A stretch of DNA of 64,000 bases from Acetobacter sp. (lineage in GTDB: Bacteria > Pseudomonadota > Alphaproteobacteria > Acetobacterales > Acetobacteraceae): NCBI RefSeq assembly GCF_022483985.1, contig NZ_JAKVME010000001.1, positions 1,798,001 to 1,862,000 on the forward strand. Reading direction: 5' to 3'. Under the pieces are notes generated by a model. That model did no database searches, was not told where the DNA came from, and saw only the letters and a program-made list of their open reading frames with translations. The position numbers and the translations under genes are program-made. Shown in pieces: positions 31,185 to 41,667 of the stretch (within the stretch, counting starts at the first letter, position 1; each line of letters starts with the position of its first letter).

Positions 31185-31358
31185 TCATGCCCGGACAGCT
31201 GCAAGAACCTCTTCAGCCGCCGCCCGACCTGGATCATCACGCGGCATCAGCAGCCAGCCGCCCGCGAGACCCGCCACCACCAGCACAGCCCAACCCGGCC
31301 TGCGTCGCACAAGGCTGGCCACTCTGTCGACGGTGTTTTTTACAGAAGCGCCGTTCAT
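31185..31358 (-). CDS. 57-residue single-pass membrane peptide
   Basis: The frame encodes MNGASVKNTVDRVASLVRRR, then a hydrophobic segment GWAVLVVAGLAGGWLLM, then a short acidic and Ala-rich tail. The start overlaps the stop of the upstream gene (ATGA at 31355-31358), which supports a real coupled gene. A membrane anchor of an unknown complex is possible. Confidence 0.7.
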   Translation of the reverse strand: MNGASVKNTVDRVASLVRRRPGWAVLVVAGLAGGWLLMPRDDPGRAAAEEVLAAVRA

Positions 31359-31899
31359 TGTGTGTAATCCGTTTTGAACACCAGCCTGCCGCGATGAACC
31401 TCAAAGACTGTTGCGCGGCGGATCCTACTGCCGGGCGCAAGAAAATCCGGTGCGCCGACGGAGCGGCGGAAGACGGCGGTGTCCATCCACTCCGGCACCC
31501 TGTCCACACTGAATTCGACAGTCGCCGCGTAGAGCTGGTTCCCGGTCCAGGGATCTGTCCGAGGCTGAATATTGGTGACATCGCGGGCCCGCACCGGGAA
31601 ACAGGCAGCGGACACGCTGCTCACCATATAGGGAAACACCACAGGAATGGTGTAAACTCCTTCTTCCGGGAGTTTCGTGTCATAGACCCTGACAGGAAAT
31701 GAGGCCCTGTCCATCAGAAAACGGTCATTCCTTTGCAGATCATACAGGAAACGCGGATCGTTACGCCTGACGGTGTAGATGGCGCTTTGAGCTCCTGTGC
31801 GAGATCGCGATATAGACGCAGGTCTGTTTCGGTAGGAAGAAAGCACGCGGAAACACTCCGGTCGCGCCATGGGCGACCGGTGAAAGACAGAGAAGCCAT
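31355..31899 (-). pseudogene. Unknown protein gene with a probable frameshift near 31785
   Basis: One frame from the ATG at 31899 (AGGACA upstream) reads MASLSFTGRPWRDRSVSACF, then ETDLRLYRDLAQELK. A different frame carries sensible protein from about 31785 to the stop at 31355 (YTVRRNDPRFLYDLQRNDR, PVVFPYMVSSVSAACF, YAATVEFSVDRVPEW). Joining them gives about 180 residues. Alternatively the downstream frame starts independently at a later ATG (31710 region, overlapping a TGA). The family is unknown. The gene leads a three-gene operon with the membrane peptide and the 249-residue protein. Confidence 0.55.
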
Positions 31900-32109
31900 A
31901 ATCTGATTGTCCTGAGAAACGATGGAACACCCAGGGGGGGACCGGACACATCCCGGCAAAGCGGGAACGCGCGGACCACGGAGGCAAAGCCTCCTTTTCT
32001 GGGGAGACCGGACCCCGATCTCAGAATCCGGCCCGAAAGAAACACAAAAAGGCAGCACCCACACCCCGGCAGGGCGGAAAACTCCTCCAGCGGCCCATCA
32101 TTATCCCGC

Positions 32110-32770
32110 GCCCCCTACGGAGTGGCTTCGCTGCAGCAGGTTGAACGTGGCTGGCTTTATGTGTGTATGCAGCATTTCTGTTGCGACGCGGCCATTAAAA
32201 CGCTCCACTATCCTATTGATTTGTGGTGAATAAGCTTTCGTCCTGCGTCAGTCGATCGTCATGCCACTGCAGGCTTTTTCGAAGGTATCCTCCGTAAAAC
32301 AGGAACCACGATCGGTCAGGATATGGATGATCCGAAAAAGAAAAGCAGCTTTAACAAATTTGAGAAAATTAACTGCACTGTCGATATTTTCTTCTTCATA
32401 ACCAGCCAGATGAACCGAACGGGAACAACGATCGATGACGAATTACAGAAAATGTCTCCTTTATTCTCCATCCACTACCTTCAGTTTTCACAGATGTTTC
32501 ACATCGATATAGACATAACCAAGACCGCGTTCCCGGAATGCTCCCTGTCCGCGAACAGGGCTCATCTTTGGAGCGGGAAGCACCCTATTCAGTCCGGCAT
32601 TTTTCAGAATATGTCAGACATTGACCCCTTTTTAGATACGGTGGGAAATGCCTTACGCCAAAGGCCAGGTCATCCAGACCAAAACTCGTAGAACACCGGA
32701 GTTGACAGACAGTGGCGCGTAACGCGGTATCGCCCACGTTACATCATTCCAATGACGTCTAGCAATCTGA
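32110..32770 (-). pseudogene. Degenerate IS481-family transposase
   Basis: Reading leftward, shifted frames give LGYVYIDVKHL, then VIDRCSRSVHLAGYEEENID, then FRIIHILTDRGSCFTEDTFE and VERFNGRVATEMLHT. These are in the order and spacing of the DDE integrase core of IS481 transposases. Several stops and shifts break the frame. Inverted ends were not identified. Confidence 0.75.
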
Positions 32771-32872
32771 CAACAATGATAGAAAATGCTCTTCTCGAAC
32801 GGGATGCTTGTTGCATTTTCACACAATTCCAAAAGAAACGCTGGCGACATGCATCGTGACTTCGGAGAGGTA

Positions 32873-33334
32873 TTAATCCGAAATACTGCTGGGAATTGTT
32901 TGGTTCGGCCCAGTTTGGGCCGAACGGGTAGTTTGAATGAGTCGATATACCAGTCCCAGAGAGAGAATAGCCGCCGAAACGCCGAGCGTCTCCATGAAAT
33001 CAATCTCTTTCAAATCAAGAACGATAAATTTCCGTATGGTTGCGAGCATACCAATAAGAATAATGGGAGAAATACGAATAATGCCATATTGCCTTCCGGT
33101 CATTGGCGTAATAAAAGACCTCTTAAACTCGAGTGCAATAAGAATTGTAAAGAACATCCCGAATACCGCCTGAAGGTTTTCCGGTGACGTAGAATCCAGT
33201 CCTGTTTCGAGAAGCATCTTTATCAGAGTTACAGTGAGATGAATAAGAGACAGGCCGGCAAGCAACATGATGATCGCACTCAACGCCATCATTATAAATT
33301 TCTCAAAGGCATCGAAAATATCATTATGTTGCAT
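32873..33334 (-). CDS. PsiE-like membrane protein
   Basis: 153 residues with four predicted membrane helices: ALSAIIMLLAGLSLIHLTV, AVFGMFFTILIALEF, ISPIILIGMLATIRKFIVLD, and LGVSAAILSLGLVYRLI. The second-third helix region matches the phosphate-starvation-inducible PsiE family. The function of that family is not established. It sits downstream of kup, separated by the kup terminator, so it is probably an independent transcript. Confidence 0.82.
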   Translation of the reverse strand: MQHNDIFDAFEKFIMMALSAIIMLLAGLSLIHLTVTLIKMLLETGLDSTSPENLQAVFGMFFTILIALEFKRSFITPMTGRQYGIIRISPIILIGMLATIRKFIVLDLKEIDFMETLGVSAAILSLGLVYRLIQTTRSAQTGPNQTIPSSISD

Positions 33335-33434
33335 ATCTAATAGTCCCTTTCATTCTTCAAAAAAGACTTTTGCACCGACCGCGTCTGGTAAAGTTGCGTT
33401 AGACGCCAGTATCTCGGTGTGCATCAATTATATC

Positions 33435-33464
33435 GTGTTGCGCCGCATAAAAGCGGCGCAACAC
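33435..33464 (-). terminator. Terminator of kup
   Basis: Perfect 12-bp stem (33435-33446 with 33453-33464), loop of 6, beginning 3 bases after the kup stop. The following bases on the minus strand are AT-rich (GATATAATT). Confidence 0.75.
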
Positions 33465-33467
33465 CCG

Positions 33468-35390
33468 TCAGATAGCGATACGGACACCCAGTTCTACAAC
33501 GCGATCGAGTGGAATGCGAAGGAAGTCAGTAACAGACGTTGCATTTCTCGTCATGACAAGAAAAAGCGCCATACGCCAACGCGAGATCTCGGACGGTTGC
33601 GAGCGAATAAGCAATTCGCGAGACACGAAATAGGAAGCCTGTGGCACATCGAAACCGATATCGCCAAACTTCAGTAACGCCAATGCGGATGGAAGGTTGG
33701 GCATTTCCATGAAGCCGTAGTGAAGCATAACACGATAAATATTCGGTGCGATCTCCGTCACTTCAGCGCGTTGATCAGGCGCTACCTGCGGCAGGTCGAG
33801 ATTTTTTACCGTCAGAAGAATCACGTGCTCATGCAATACCTTGTTATGCTTGAGATTATGAAGAAGCGATGTCGGAATAAATTCAGGATTTGCCGTCATG
33901 AACACTCCGGTACCCGGCACCCGAACGATATTCCGGGAATGAGGAAGCCGCGCCATGAAAGCCGCTACGGGCATGGCGTCTTGTTGTTGCCGCGAGAGAA
34001 CGAGACTTCGTCCTTTTTTCCACGTGAACATCATCAGGATAAGAACTGCCGCCAGAAGGACCGGGACCCATCCGCCTTCGATGATTTTCAGTGTGTTTGA
34101 GGCAAAGAAAATTCCGTCTACGATAAAAAATCCGCCAAAAACGATCATGACCGGCGAGAGAGGCCATTTGTACTGATCGCGATATACAACTGCCGCCAGT
34201 ATGCAGGTGCAAAGGAATGTACCGGTTACGGCAATGCCATACGCTGATGCCAGGGCCTCGGAACTGCGGAATGCGATCACTAGAAGCAACGCGCCCACCA
34301 TGAGCGAATGGTTGAGACCGGGCAGGTATATCTGACTTTCTTCCGAGGGGTTTGTATGCATGATCCGCATGCGTGGCACATAACCGAGCTGGATCAATTG
34401 TCGGCACAAGGAAAAGCCCCCGGATATGCACGCCTGGCTTGCGATGACAGTTGCGATTGTCGATATGATGATCATAGGGACCTGAAGCCATTGAGGCCCC
34501 AGCAGAAAGAACGGATTGGAGATCGTTGCCGGATCAGAAATCAGCAATGCCCCCTGACCAAAATAATTGAGTGCCAGGCAGGGCAGGACAAAAAATAACC
34601 ACGCTTCGCGAATGGGCCTGCGCCCAAAATGGCTCATATCAGCATAAAGGGCTTCGGCACCGGTCACGGCCAGGACTACGGAACCAAGTGCGAGGAACGA
34701 CAGATAACCATGCTGCGCGATGAACATGGTTGCATAAGTAGGAGAAAGTGCGAGCAGAATTCTGGGATGATGAATAATCGCAAGAATGCCTAAAATCCCG
34801 ATCATCAGAAACCAGAGCACCATAACCGGACCAAAGATAATGCCGATTTTGCCCGTGCCATGAAACTGGATCGAGAACAATCCGATCAGAACGACAATCG
34901 ATAAGGGAACCACAAGATGGCTCGCGGCCGGAAAGGAAACTTCGATGCCCTCGATTGCCGAGATGACCGAGACCGCAGGGGTAATGATGCCGTCTCCAAA
35001 GAACAGACAGGCTCCTATGACACCGGTCATGCCGAGAAGAAGTTTGAGGGATTTACGCTTCGCGGTCTGCTGCGCCAGAGACATCAGGGCGATAATGCCT
35101 CCCTCGCCATTATAGTCGGCGCGCATGACAAGAATGACGTATTTTACCGTCACAATCAGCATCAGCGTCCAGAACAGGAGACTTTCGACCCCCAGCACCT
35201 CGCTCGCGGCGATGGTTCCATGATCAGATACGACCTGTGCAGTTGTACGTAACGCGTAGAGCGGGCTGGTGCCGATATCGCCAAACACGACCCCGAGCGC
35301 ACCTAAAATCGCGGCAAAGCCTACAGGACGAGCATCATGTCCCGCTGATCCCTTTTCGATCTGCACGGCGGCCGGTGCTGTTAAAGACAC
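33468..35390 (-). CDS. kup: Kup/Trk-type low-affinity potassium uptake protein
   Basis: 640 residues. GTG start at 35390 with AGGAG upstream. The N-terminal hallmark ALGVVFGDIGTSPLYALR is followed by about 12 membrane segments (YNGEGGIIALMSL, GDGIITPAVSVISAIEG, ISGGFSLCRQLIQLGYVPR) and a cytosolic C-terminal domain. It imports K+ with H+. It is adjacent to a porin and divergent to the kdp operon, so constitutive and induced K+ uptake genes sit together. Confidence 0.96.
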   Translation of the reverse strand: MSLTAPAAVQIEKGSAGHDARPVGFAAILGALGVVFGDIGTSPLYALRTTAQVVSDHGTIAASEVLGVESLLFWTLMLIVTVKYVILVMRADYNGEGGIIALMSLAQQTAKRKSLKLLLGMTGVIGACLFFGDGIITPAVSVISAIEGIEVSFPAASHLVVPLSIVVLIGLFSIQFHGTGKIGIIFGPVMVLWFLMIGILGILAIIHHPRILLALSPTYATMFIAQHGYLSFLALGSVVLAVTGAEALYADMSHFGRRPIREAWLFFVLPCLALNYFGQGALLISDPATISNPFFLLGPQWLQVPMIIISTIATVIASQACISGGFSLCRQLIQLGYVPRMRIMHTNPSEESQIYLPGLNHSLMVGALLLVIAFRSSEALASAYGIAVTGTFLCTCILAAVVYRDQYKWPLSPVMIVFGGFFIVDGIFFASNTLKIIEGGWVPVLLAAVLILMMFTWKKGRSLVLSRQQQDAMPVAAFMARLPHSRNIVRVPGTGVFMTANPEFIPTSLLHNLKHNKVLHEHVILLTVKNLDLPQVAPDQRAEVTEIAPNIYRVMLHYGFMEMPNLPSALALLKFGDIGFDVPQASYFVSRELLIRSQPSEISRWRMALFLVMTRNATSVTDFLRIPLDRVVELGVRIAI

Positions 35391-35478
35391 GATCTCATCT
35401 CCTGTAATGTTGATTGATCAATCCGCATATTCCGCGTTTTTCTGGGATGTGCGTCGTTGCGTGAAGAATTACCTGCCT

Positions 35479-36744
35479 TCAAAAGCCGAGCACCGCGTCC
35501 GCGCCAAAAGTAAACTGCCCTGTGTTGCGCAGGTCGTTGAAAGGCGTCGTACCATTAAGCGAGCGATCGAAACGTACTTCCGGGCGAATCTCGAACAGCT
35601 TGACGTGATGTCCAAGGGTGGGATGCCAGTTCGCGCCGAGCGTGAGCGCGCCGTAGGTGGTGGGCGGGGCGGACTGGGTATAGGCGCTCTTGCCCATTGT
35701 GGCTCGAATATAGGAGGTGTCGCGGAGGAATGAGGTGACGAACAGACCGGTATTGTCACGATAGATTTCACCGCGATAGTTCAGTGTCAGGCTCGGCGTG
35801 ACCTGATAGCTGATATAGCTGACGAAGCTGTAAGTGTCGGCGCGCAACCCGTCATCGTGCATGTAGTTAAACTCGGCCGTCACGGAGAGTCTGTCGCTGA
35901 TCTTGTAAGTTCCGTTCAGGTCATTCCAGAATCTCTGGGTGGAATTAGCCTGTCGCCCCAACGCCCGTATGGCGTCTTCCGGTCCGACGCGACCGAGATA
36001 GGTGAAGGAGAATTTTCCGTCGAGCAGGCCGTTGCCTGTGATGCCGAAATAACCGGCGGCAGCGTGGTTGTTGTCACTGCGACCGAACGAGACCTGATTC
36101 CCGGTATCCACACCGAAAAGTGCGCTGAAATGATCATCCACATGCCACTGGAACAGTGCCCCTACATGCTCGAAGGTGGTGGAGTACTGAGTCGTGTAAG
36201 ACAGTGTGTAGAAGGGTCTCAGAGAGGGGTCGTAGGACTCCACACCCATCGGGGAGGTGAGGATACCGGCTTGCAGATCCAGCCCGTGTCGGGTCAGCCA
36301 GGGCAGGTGCAGGTCGAGATGCGCCTGAGGAAGGACGAACTGGTAACGGCTCCTGATCGCGCTCGATGTGATTCCTGCGATCTGGTAATAGCGTGCGTCT
36401 GCGCCATACATTCCCTGAAGGAAGAAGCCGACCTGATAGTCATGCGCGGTCGTGTCAACGGCGCGGTTGACGGTGAGCAGAATTTGGTCGAGCTGCGCCT
36501 GATTGGCGCGATCACCAAAGAACTGACCGAAATTGGCGCCGTTATCGGGCCGGGCAGGATTGGCGTTTATCCCTCCTTCTATCTGCGCACCATAGGTAAT
36601 GGTCTTCGCCCAACCTCCGAGATCATCCGCGAAGGCACTGGGCATCGTCCAGTGAGACACTACCAGGCACGCCGTTACGACAACACCAGGGACGGGGCGC
36701 AGAATCACGTTTGAGCCTGGCGCCGACTGACGAGAGCGCATCAT
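35479..36744 (-). CDS. Outer-membrane beta-barrel porin (BBP2 family)
   Basis: About 421 residues from the ATG at 36744, which gives a reasonable signal peptide ending SAFAD; an ATG at 36834 would add 30 residues with a poor signal. The mature part has the BBP2 pattern: YGAQIEGGINANPARPDNG, DYQVGFFLQGMYGADARYY, repeated beta-strands and a C-terminal aromatic (GADAVLGF). It probably forms a passive channel in the outer membrane. It is 88 bp upstream of kup on the same strand, which suggests joint service in potassium supply. That link is inference. Confidence 0.85.
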   Translation of the reverse strand: MMRSRQSAPGSNVILRPVPGVVVTACLVVSHWTMPSAFADDLGGWAKTITYGAQIEGGINANPARPDNGANFGQFFGDRANQAQLDQILLTVNRAVDTTAHDYQVGFFLQGMYGADARYYQIAGITSSAIRSRYQFVLPQAHLDLHLPWLTRHGLDLQAGILTSPMGVESYDPSLRPFYTLSYTTQYSTTFEHVGALFQWHVDDHFSALFGVDTGNQVSFGRSDNNHAAAGYFGITGNGLLDGKFSFTYLGRVGPEDAIRALGRQANSTQRFWNDLNGTYKISDRLSVTAEFNYMHDDGLRADTYSFVSYISYQVTPSLTLNYRGEIYRDNTGLFVTSFLRDTSYIRATMGKSAYTQSAPPTTYGALTLGANWHPTLGHHVKLFEIRPEVRFDRSLNGTTPFNDLRNTGQFTFGADAVLGF

Positions 36745-37019
36745 GATTTGAACGGCGTCAACCATGAGAGGCATGCGACACAACCATCGGAGACGCTGCC
36801 AAATATAAACTGGATATTGCATGCCATCGATCATTCCCGGCCTGAATTTATTTCTAGCCGAGTAGGCAGTCCTTCATGACGCTGACAAGAGCACGGGGCT
36901 TTTCAAGTCGCTATTTGGTCTGAATTCCTATGAGATTCATATACTAGAACCACAAACCTCCTCTCTCTTTCCTATACGAATGCTGCGATAACCTGATTCA
37001 GCAAGGAGGAGGCCTTTCT

Positions 37020-37103
37020 ATGCTTGATTTTCTTTATTGCGGACTTGGGGTTTTGGGATTCCTGATTTCCCTGGGCTTTCTGTCCTTTTGTGAACGGATC
37101 TAG
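37020..37103 (+). CDS. 27-residue membrane peptide at the head of the kdp operon
   Basis: MLDFLYCGLGVLGFLISLGF followed by LSFCERI and a stop. The AGGAGG-type RBS ends 8 bases before the ATG. One hydrophobic helix with a short charged end. It stops 4 bases before kdpF starts. Similar short peptides precede kdpF in other proteobacterial operons in my recollection, but I cannot confirm this here. Confidence 0.75.
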   Translation: MLDFLYCGLGVLGFLISLGFLSFCERI

Positions 37104-37107
37104 CGTC

Positions 37108-37197
37108 ATGTCGCTTGATCTCATTCTTGGTGGCGCGGTGACATTTGGCCTTCTGGTCTATGTCTTCCTCGCGCTGGTGCGGCCGGAAAGGTTCTGA
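37108..37197 (+). CDS. kdpF: KdpF, small stabilising subunit of the K+-transporting ATPase
   Basis: 29 residues: MSLDLILGGAVTFGLLVYVF then LALVRPERF. A single helix ending in the RPERF motif is the KdpF signature. The gene lies 3 bp before kdpA and is too short for most ORF callers. Confidence 0.92.
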   Translation: MSLDLILGGAVTFGLLVYVFLALVRPERF

Positions 37198-37200
37198 AAC

Positions 37201-38907
37201 ATGACGATCGCAGGCTGGACGTTTATCGCCGCCTTCCTGTTCGCGACGGTTCTTCTCACCCCCATCGCCGGAGGCGCCATGACGCGCGTGATGACGGGGG
37301 CCGGAGGAGCGGCCGGACGCTTCTTCGGACCGTTTGAAGCAGGTCTCTATAGGCTTGCCGGTATAGATGCAGCCCGGGAACAAAGCTGGTGGGGTTACGC
37401 CGTCGCCATGCTGGTTTTCAAGCTGATCTGTTTTCTCGTGGTTTATGCATTTTTGCGCTTGCAGGCGCATCTTCCCTTAAATCCGCTCGGCCTTGGCTCG
37501 CTGACACCGGATCTCGCCTACAATACCGCCATCAGTTTCATGACGAACACCAACTGGCAGAGTTACGCCGGTGAGACGACGATGAGTTATCTCAGCCAGA
37601 TGGTGGCGCTCACAGTGCAGAATTTCACCTCGGCCGCAGCAGGCATCGCTATTGCGTTCGCGGTATTCCGGGGGTTTTCACGGGGAAGCGCGAAGACGAT
37701 CGGCAATTTCTGGGTCGATCTCACGCGCATCACGCTGTACGGGCTGATCCCGGGAAGCGTGATTCTGGCCCTGTTCCTCGTCTGGCAAGGTGTGCCGCAG
37801 ACTTTTTCGAACAGCATTACCGTCACCACGCTCGAAGGCGCGCATCAGACCATTGCTGTCGGGCCGGTGGCCTCACAGGAAGCGATCAAGATACTGGGAA
37901 CCAACGGAGGCGGGTTCTTCAACACGAACTCGGCGCATCCGTTCGAGAATCCAACGCCTCTTACGAATCTTGTCGAGATGCTCGCAATTTTTGTGATCGG
38001 CGCGGGTCTGACGTCCGCGTTCGGGCGCATGGTGAACGACAGGCGGCAGGGATGGGCGGTGTTCTCCGCGATGGCGGCGCTGTTCGTCGCGGGCGTCGCC
38101 GTGACCTACTGGTCCGAGGCGCACGCCAACCCGGCCTTTGCGGCGCTCGGCGTCGATCCGGGTCTGGGCAACATGGAAGGCAAGGAAACGCGTTTCGGGA
38201 TCGTGGCGTCCTCGCTGTTCGCCACCGTGACGACCGATGCTTCCTGCGGCGCGGTCAACGCCATGCATGAGAGCTTCCTGCCGCTGGGCGGGATGGTTCC
38301 GCTGGTCAACATGATGCTCGGCGAGGTGATCTTCGGCGGGGTCGGCTCGGGCATGTATGGGTTCCTGCTGTTCGCGATCGTCGCGGTGTTCATCGCCGGT
38401 CTGATGGTCGGGCGCACGCCGGAATATCTCGGCAAGAAAATCGAGGCGCGCGAGATCAAGATGACCATGCTGGGCATCCTGGTGCCGCCTATGCTGGTCC
38501 TCACGCTGACGGCGATCGCCATCGTCGTGTCTCCCGGCACCTCGGCGATGTCGGCCAGCGGTCCGCACGGGTTTACGGAAGTCCTGTACGAATACACCTC
38601 GGCGGCGGCCAATAACGGCAGCGCCTTCTCCGGTCTCACGGCGAACAGCTTCTGGAACGTCACGCTCGGCGTCGCCATGATGATCGGACGGTTCTTCGTC
38701 ATCATTCCGGCGCTGGCTCTGGCGGGCTCGCTTGCCGGCAAGAAGACAATGGCGCCTTCCGCCGGAACATTTCCCACGCATGGCGGATTGTTCATCGGTC
38801 TCGTGATCGGCGTCATCCTGATCGTCGGTGGACTGACCTTTCTGCCTGCCCTCGCCCTCGGTCCCATCGTCGAGCATCTCGCGATGACCGCCGGCACGCT
38901 CTATTGA
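37201..38907 (+). CDS. kdpA: KdpA, potassium-channel-like subunit
   Basis: 568 residues, normal length. Four pore-like repeats include [39 protein letters not shown] and [16 protein letters not shown], which hold the selectivity-filter glycines. About ten membrane helices. It binds and guides K+ from the periplasm in the KdpFABC complex. Higher GC and long antisense frames are artefacts of codon bias. Confidence 0.97.
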   Translation: MTIAGWTFIAAFLFATVLLTPIAGGAMTRVMTGAGGAAGRFFGPFEAGLYRLAGIDAAREQSWWGYAVAMLVFKLICFLVVYAFLRLQAHLPLNPLGLGSLTPDLAYNTAISFMTNTNWQSYAGETTMSYLSQMVALTVQNFTSAAAGIAIAFAVFRGFSRGSAKTIGNFWVDLTRITLYGLIPGSVILALFLVWQGVPQTFSNSITVTTLEGAHQTIAVGPVASQEAIKILGTNGGGFFNTNSAHPFENPTPLTNLVEMLAIFVIGAGLTSAFGRMVNDRRQGWAVFSAMAALFVAGVAVTYWSEAHANPAFAALGVDPGLGNMEGKETRFGIVASSLFATVTTDASCGAVNAMHESFLPLGGMVPLVNMMLGEVIFGGVGSGMYGFLLFAIVAVFIAGLMVGRTPEYLGKKIEAREIKMTMLGILVPPMLVLTLTAIAIVVSPGTSAMSASGPHGFTEVLYEYTSAAANNGSAFSGLTANSFWNVTLGVAMMIGRFFVIIPALALAGSLAGKKTMAPSAGTFPTHGGLFIGLVIGVILIVGGLTFLPALALGPIVEHLAMTAGTLY

Positions 38908-38922
38908 CGGGATAGCATCATC

Positions 38923-41037
38923 ATGACTGTTCACTCCGCAATCCCGGCGCATGGGTCGGGCGGACAAGAGGGCGGCCGCGATCAGGGCCGCTCAAGTCTC
39001 CTGCGCGCCGACCTGCTTGTACCCGCGATCGGCGAGAGCTTCCGCAAGCTCGATCCGCGCGTCATGTGGCGCAACCCGGTCATGTTCGTCGTGGAAATCG
39101 TGTCCACGCTGACCACGATCCTGCTGATCCGCGATCTGGTCACCGGTGCGCCGCATCCGGGCTTCGCCATCCAGATCAATCTCTGGCTCTGGTTTACCGT
39201 GCTGTTCGCGAACTTCGCCGAGGCCGTCGCGGAAGGTCGCGGCAAGGCGCAGGCGGACAGTCTGCGCCGGGCGCGGACGGATGCGACTGGCAAGCGGCTG
39301 CGGCCAACTGGCGCGGATGTTTGGTCCCGCTCGGGCGCCTATGACGAAATCCCGGCTCCCCAGCTCCAGCCCGGCGACGTGGTGCTCGTCGAGGCGGGTG
39401 ATTTCGTACCGAGCGACGGCGAGGTGATCGAGGGCGTCGCCTCGATCGACGAGTCCGCTATCACCGGCGAATCGGCGCCCGTGGTGCGCGAGAGCGGCGG
39501 CGACCGCTCGGCCGTCACCGGCGGCACGCGCGTCCTGTCGGACTGGATCATCGTGAAGATCACCGCCGCGCAGGGCTCGACCTTTCTCGACCGGATGATC
39601 GGGCTCGTCGAATGCGCGCAGCGCCAGAAAACGCCCAACGAGATCGCGCTCAACATCCTGCTCGCGGGGCTGACGCTCGTTTTCATCTTCGCCGTCGCGA
39701 CAATTCCTTCCTTCACGGCCTATGCCGGGGGACAGATATCCGTCCTTGTGCTGGTCGCGCTGTTCGTGACGCTCATTCCGACAACAATCGGCGCGCTGCT
39801 TTCGTCCATCGGCATCGCAGGCATGGACCGGCTCATCCGCTTCAACGTGCTCGCCATGTCCGGCCGCGCGGTGGAGGCGGCAGGTGATGTCGATACGCTG
39901 CTGCTGGACAAGACGGGCACCATCACCATCGGCAACCGTCAGGCCTCGGATTTTCTGCCGGCGCCGGGCGTGACGGAACAGGAACTCGCGGACGCGGCCC
40001 AGCTTGCCTCCTTGGCCGACGAGACCCCGGAGGGACGGTCGATCGTCGTGCTGGCGAAGGAGCGTTTCAACATCCGGGCGCGGGACATGGCGCAGACCGG
40101 GATGCAGTTTGTCCCGTTTACCGCCCAGACCCGCATGAGCGGTGTCGATATCGGGGAGCGCCGCATCCGCAAGGGAGCCGTGGACAGTGTGCTGGCCTAT
40201 CTCGGCAATCCGGCGGACGCCTCCGCTCAGGCGGCCAGTGCGCACGCGGACGCCGTGGGACGTTCCGGGGGGACGCCGCTTGCCGTGGTGGACGGCGACA
40301 GGCTGCTCGGGATCGTGGCGCTCAAGGATGTGGTCAAGGGAGGGATTCGCGAGCGTTTCGCCGAACTCCGCCGCATGGGCATCCGCACGGTCATGATCAC
40401 GGGTGACAATCCGCTGACGGCGGCCGCGATCGCCGCGGAGAGCGGCGTGGACGATTTTCTTGCTCAAGCCACGCCCGAGGCCAAGCTTGCATTGATCCGC
40501 AAGGAGCAGGCGGAGGGCAAGCTGGTGGCCATGTGCGGCGACGGCACCAACGACGCGCCCGCTCTCGCGCAGGCGGATGTGGGCGTCGCCATGAACACCG
40601 GGACGATGGCCGCGCGCGAAGCGGGGAACATGGTCGATCTCGACAGCGATCCGACCAAGCTCATCGAGATCGTGGGTATCGGAAAGCAGCTCCTGATGAC
40701 GCGCGGCGCGCTCACCACCTTCTCGATCGCCAACGACGTTGCGAAATATTTCGCCATCATCCCGGCCATGTTCATCGGGTTCTATCCCCAGCTCTCGGCG
40801 CTGAACATCATGCGGCTGGGCACGCCGCAGAGCGCCATCCTGTCGGCGATCATCTTCAACGCCCTCATCATCATCTGCCTCATTCCCCTTTCACTGAAAG
40901 GCGTGCGCTACCGGCCCGTCGGCGCGGCCGCGCTGCTGCGGCGCAATCTTCTCGTGTTCGGCGTGGGGGGCGTCGTGGCGCCGTTCGTCGGCATCAAGCT
41001 GATCGACCTGCTCGTCAACGCGCTCGGCATCGCCTGA
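38923..41037 (+). CDS. kdpB: KdpB, P-type ATPase subunit
   Basis: 704 residues. Phosphorylation motif [14 protein letters not shown] in the actuator domain (AITGESAPV), nucleotide domain (KGAVDSV) and hinge motif [18 protein letters not shown]. Seven membrane helices are expected. It hydrolyses ATP to drive K+ through KdpA. It lies between kdpA (15 bp) and kdpC (12 bp). Confidence 0.97.
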   Translation: MTVHSAIPAHGSGGQEGGRDQGRSSLLRADLLVPAIGESFRKLDPRVMWRNPVMFVVEIVSTLTTILLIRDLVTGAPHPGFAIQINLWLWFTVLFANFAEAVAEGRGKAQADSLRRARTDATGKRLRPTGADVWSRSGAYDEIPAPQLQPGDVVLVEAGDFVPSDGEVIEGVASIDESAITGESAPVVRESGGDRSAVTGGTRVLSDWIIVKITAAQGSTFLDRMIGLVECAQRQKTPNEIALNILLAGLTLVFIFAVATIPSFTAYAGGQISVLVLVALFVTLIPTTIGALLSSIGIAGMDRLIRFNVLAMSGRAVEAAGDVDTLLLDKTGTITIGNRQASDFLPAPGVTEQELADAAQLASLADETPEGRSIVVLAKERFNIRARDMAQTGMQFVPFTAQTRMSGVDIGERRIRKGAVDSVLAYLGNPADASAQAASAHADAVGRSGGTPLAVVDGDRLLGIVALKDVVKGGIRERFAELRRMGIRTVMITGDNPLTAAAIAAESGVDDFLAQATPEAKLALIRKEQAEGKLVAMCGDGTNDAPALAQADVGVAMNTGTMAAREAGNMVDLDSDPTKLIEIVGIGKQLLMTRGALTTFSIANDVAKYFAIIPAMFIGFYPQLSALNIMRLGTPQSAILSAIIFNALIIICLIPLSLKGVRYRPVGAAALLRRNLLVFGVGGVVAPFVGIKLIDLLVNALGIA

Positions 41038-41049
41038 AGGAAAAGCACC

Positions 41050-41664
41050 ATGATTCGTGAACTGAGGCCAGCCCTCGTCCTGTTTTTCGTTTTTTCCGTT
41101 CTGACCGGCGTGATCTATCCGTTGGCCATCACCGGTGTCGCCAACGTGCTGTTTCCGCGGCAGGCGGGTGGCAGTCTCATCCTTGTCGATGGCAAACCGG
41201 TCGGCTCGGAACTGATCGGACAGAATTTCACCTCCCCGCGCTATTTCCATCCGCGCCCGTCCGCCACCAGTGGTCCCGATCCGGTCGATTCCTCGAAGAC
41301 AGGACCGCTACCCTACAACGCCGCCGCGTCCGTGGGGTCCAATCTCGGTCCGACCTCGAAATCTCTCGTTGACCGGGTTAACGCAAGCGTCGCCGCGCTG
41401 CGGGCTGAAAATCCCGGGGCCGTCAGGGAGGGGCTGGCCATTCCAGCCGATCTGGTGACGACGTCGGGCAGCGGCCTGGACCCGGATATCTCGCCGGAAG
41501 GCGCCCGGTTTCAGGTTCCTCGCATCGCGGCGGCGCGCGATCTTCCCGAGGAAAGGATACATGATCTGATCCTGCGCATGACGCAGGCACCGGTCGCAGG
41601 GATACTGGGAGAGGCGCGCATAAATGTGCTGCGACTGAATCTGGCGCTGGATGCTATAAAGTAG
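41050..41664 (+). CDS. kdpC: KdpC subunit
   Basis: 204 residues with one N-terminal membrane helix (RPALVLFFVFSVLTGVIYPL) and a periplasmic domain with FTSPRYFHPRPSATSG and GSGLDPDISPEGA, the KdpC signatures. It links KdpA and KdpB and raises ATP affinity. Confidence 0.97.
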   Translation: MIRELRPALVLFFVFSVLTGVIYPLAITGVANVLFPRQAGGSLILVDGKPVGSELIGQNFTSPRYFHPRPSATSGPDPVDSSKTGPLPYNAAASVGSNLGPTSKSLVDRVNASVAALRAENPGAVREGLAIPADLVTTSGSGLDPDISPEGARFQVPRIAAARDLPEERIHDLILRMTQAPVAGILGEARINVLRLNLALDAIK

Positions 41665-41667
41665 GGA

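Noticed and set aside
37873-38967. 364-residue minus-strand frame opposite kdpA
   Set aside because: Same kind of codon-bias shadow; no domain, and kdpA is certain.
38992-40467. 491-residue minus-strand frame opposite kdpB
   Set aside because: His/Arg/Asp-rich shadow of a high-GC gene; kdpB on the + strand has all catalytic motifs.
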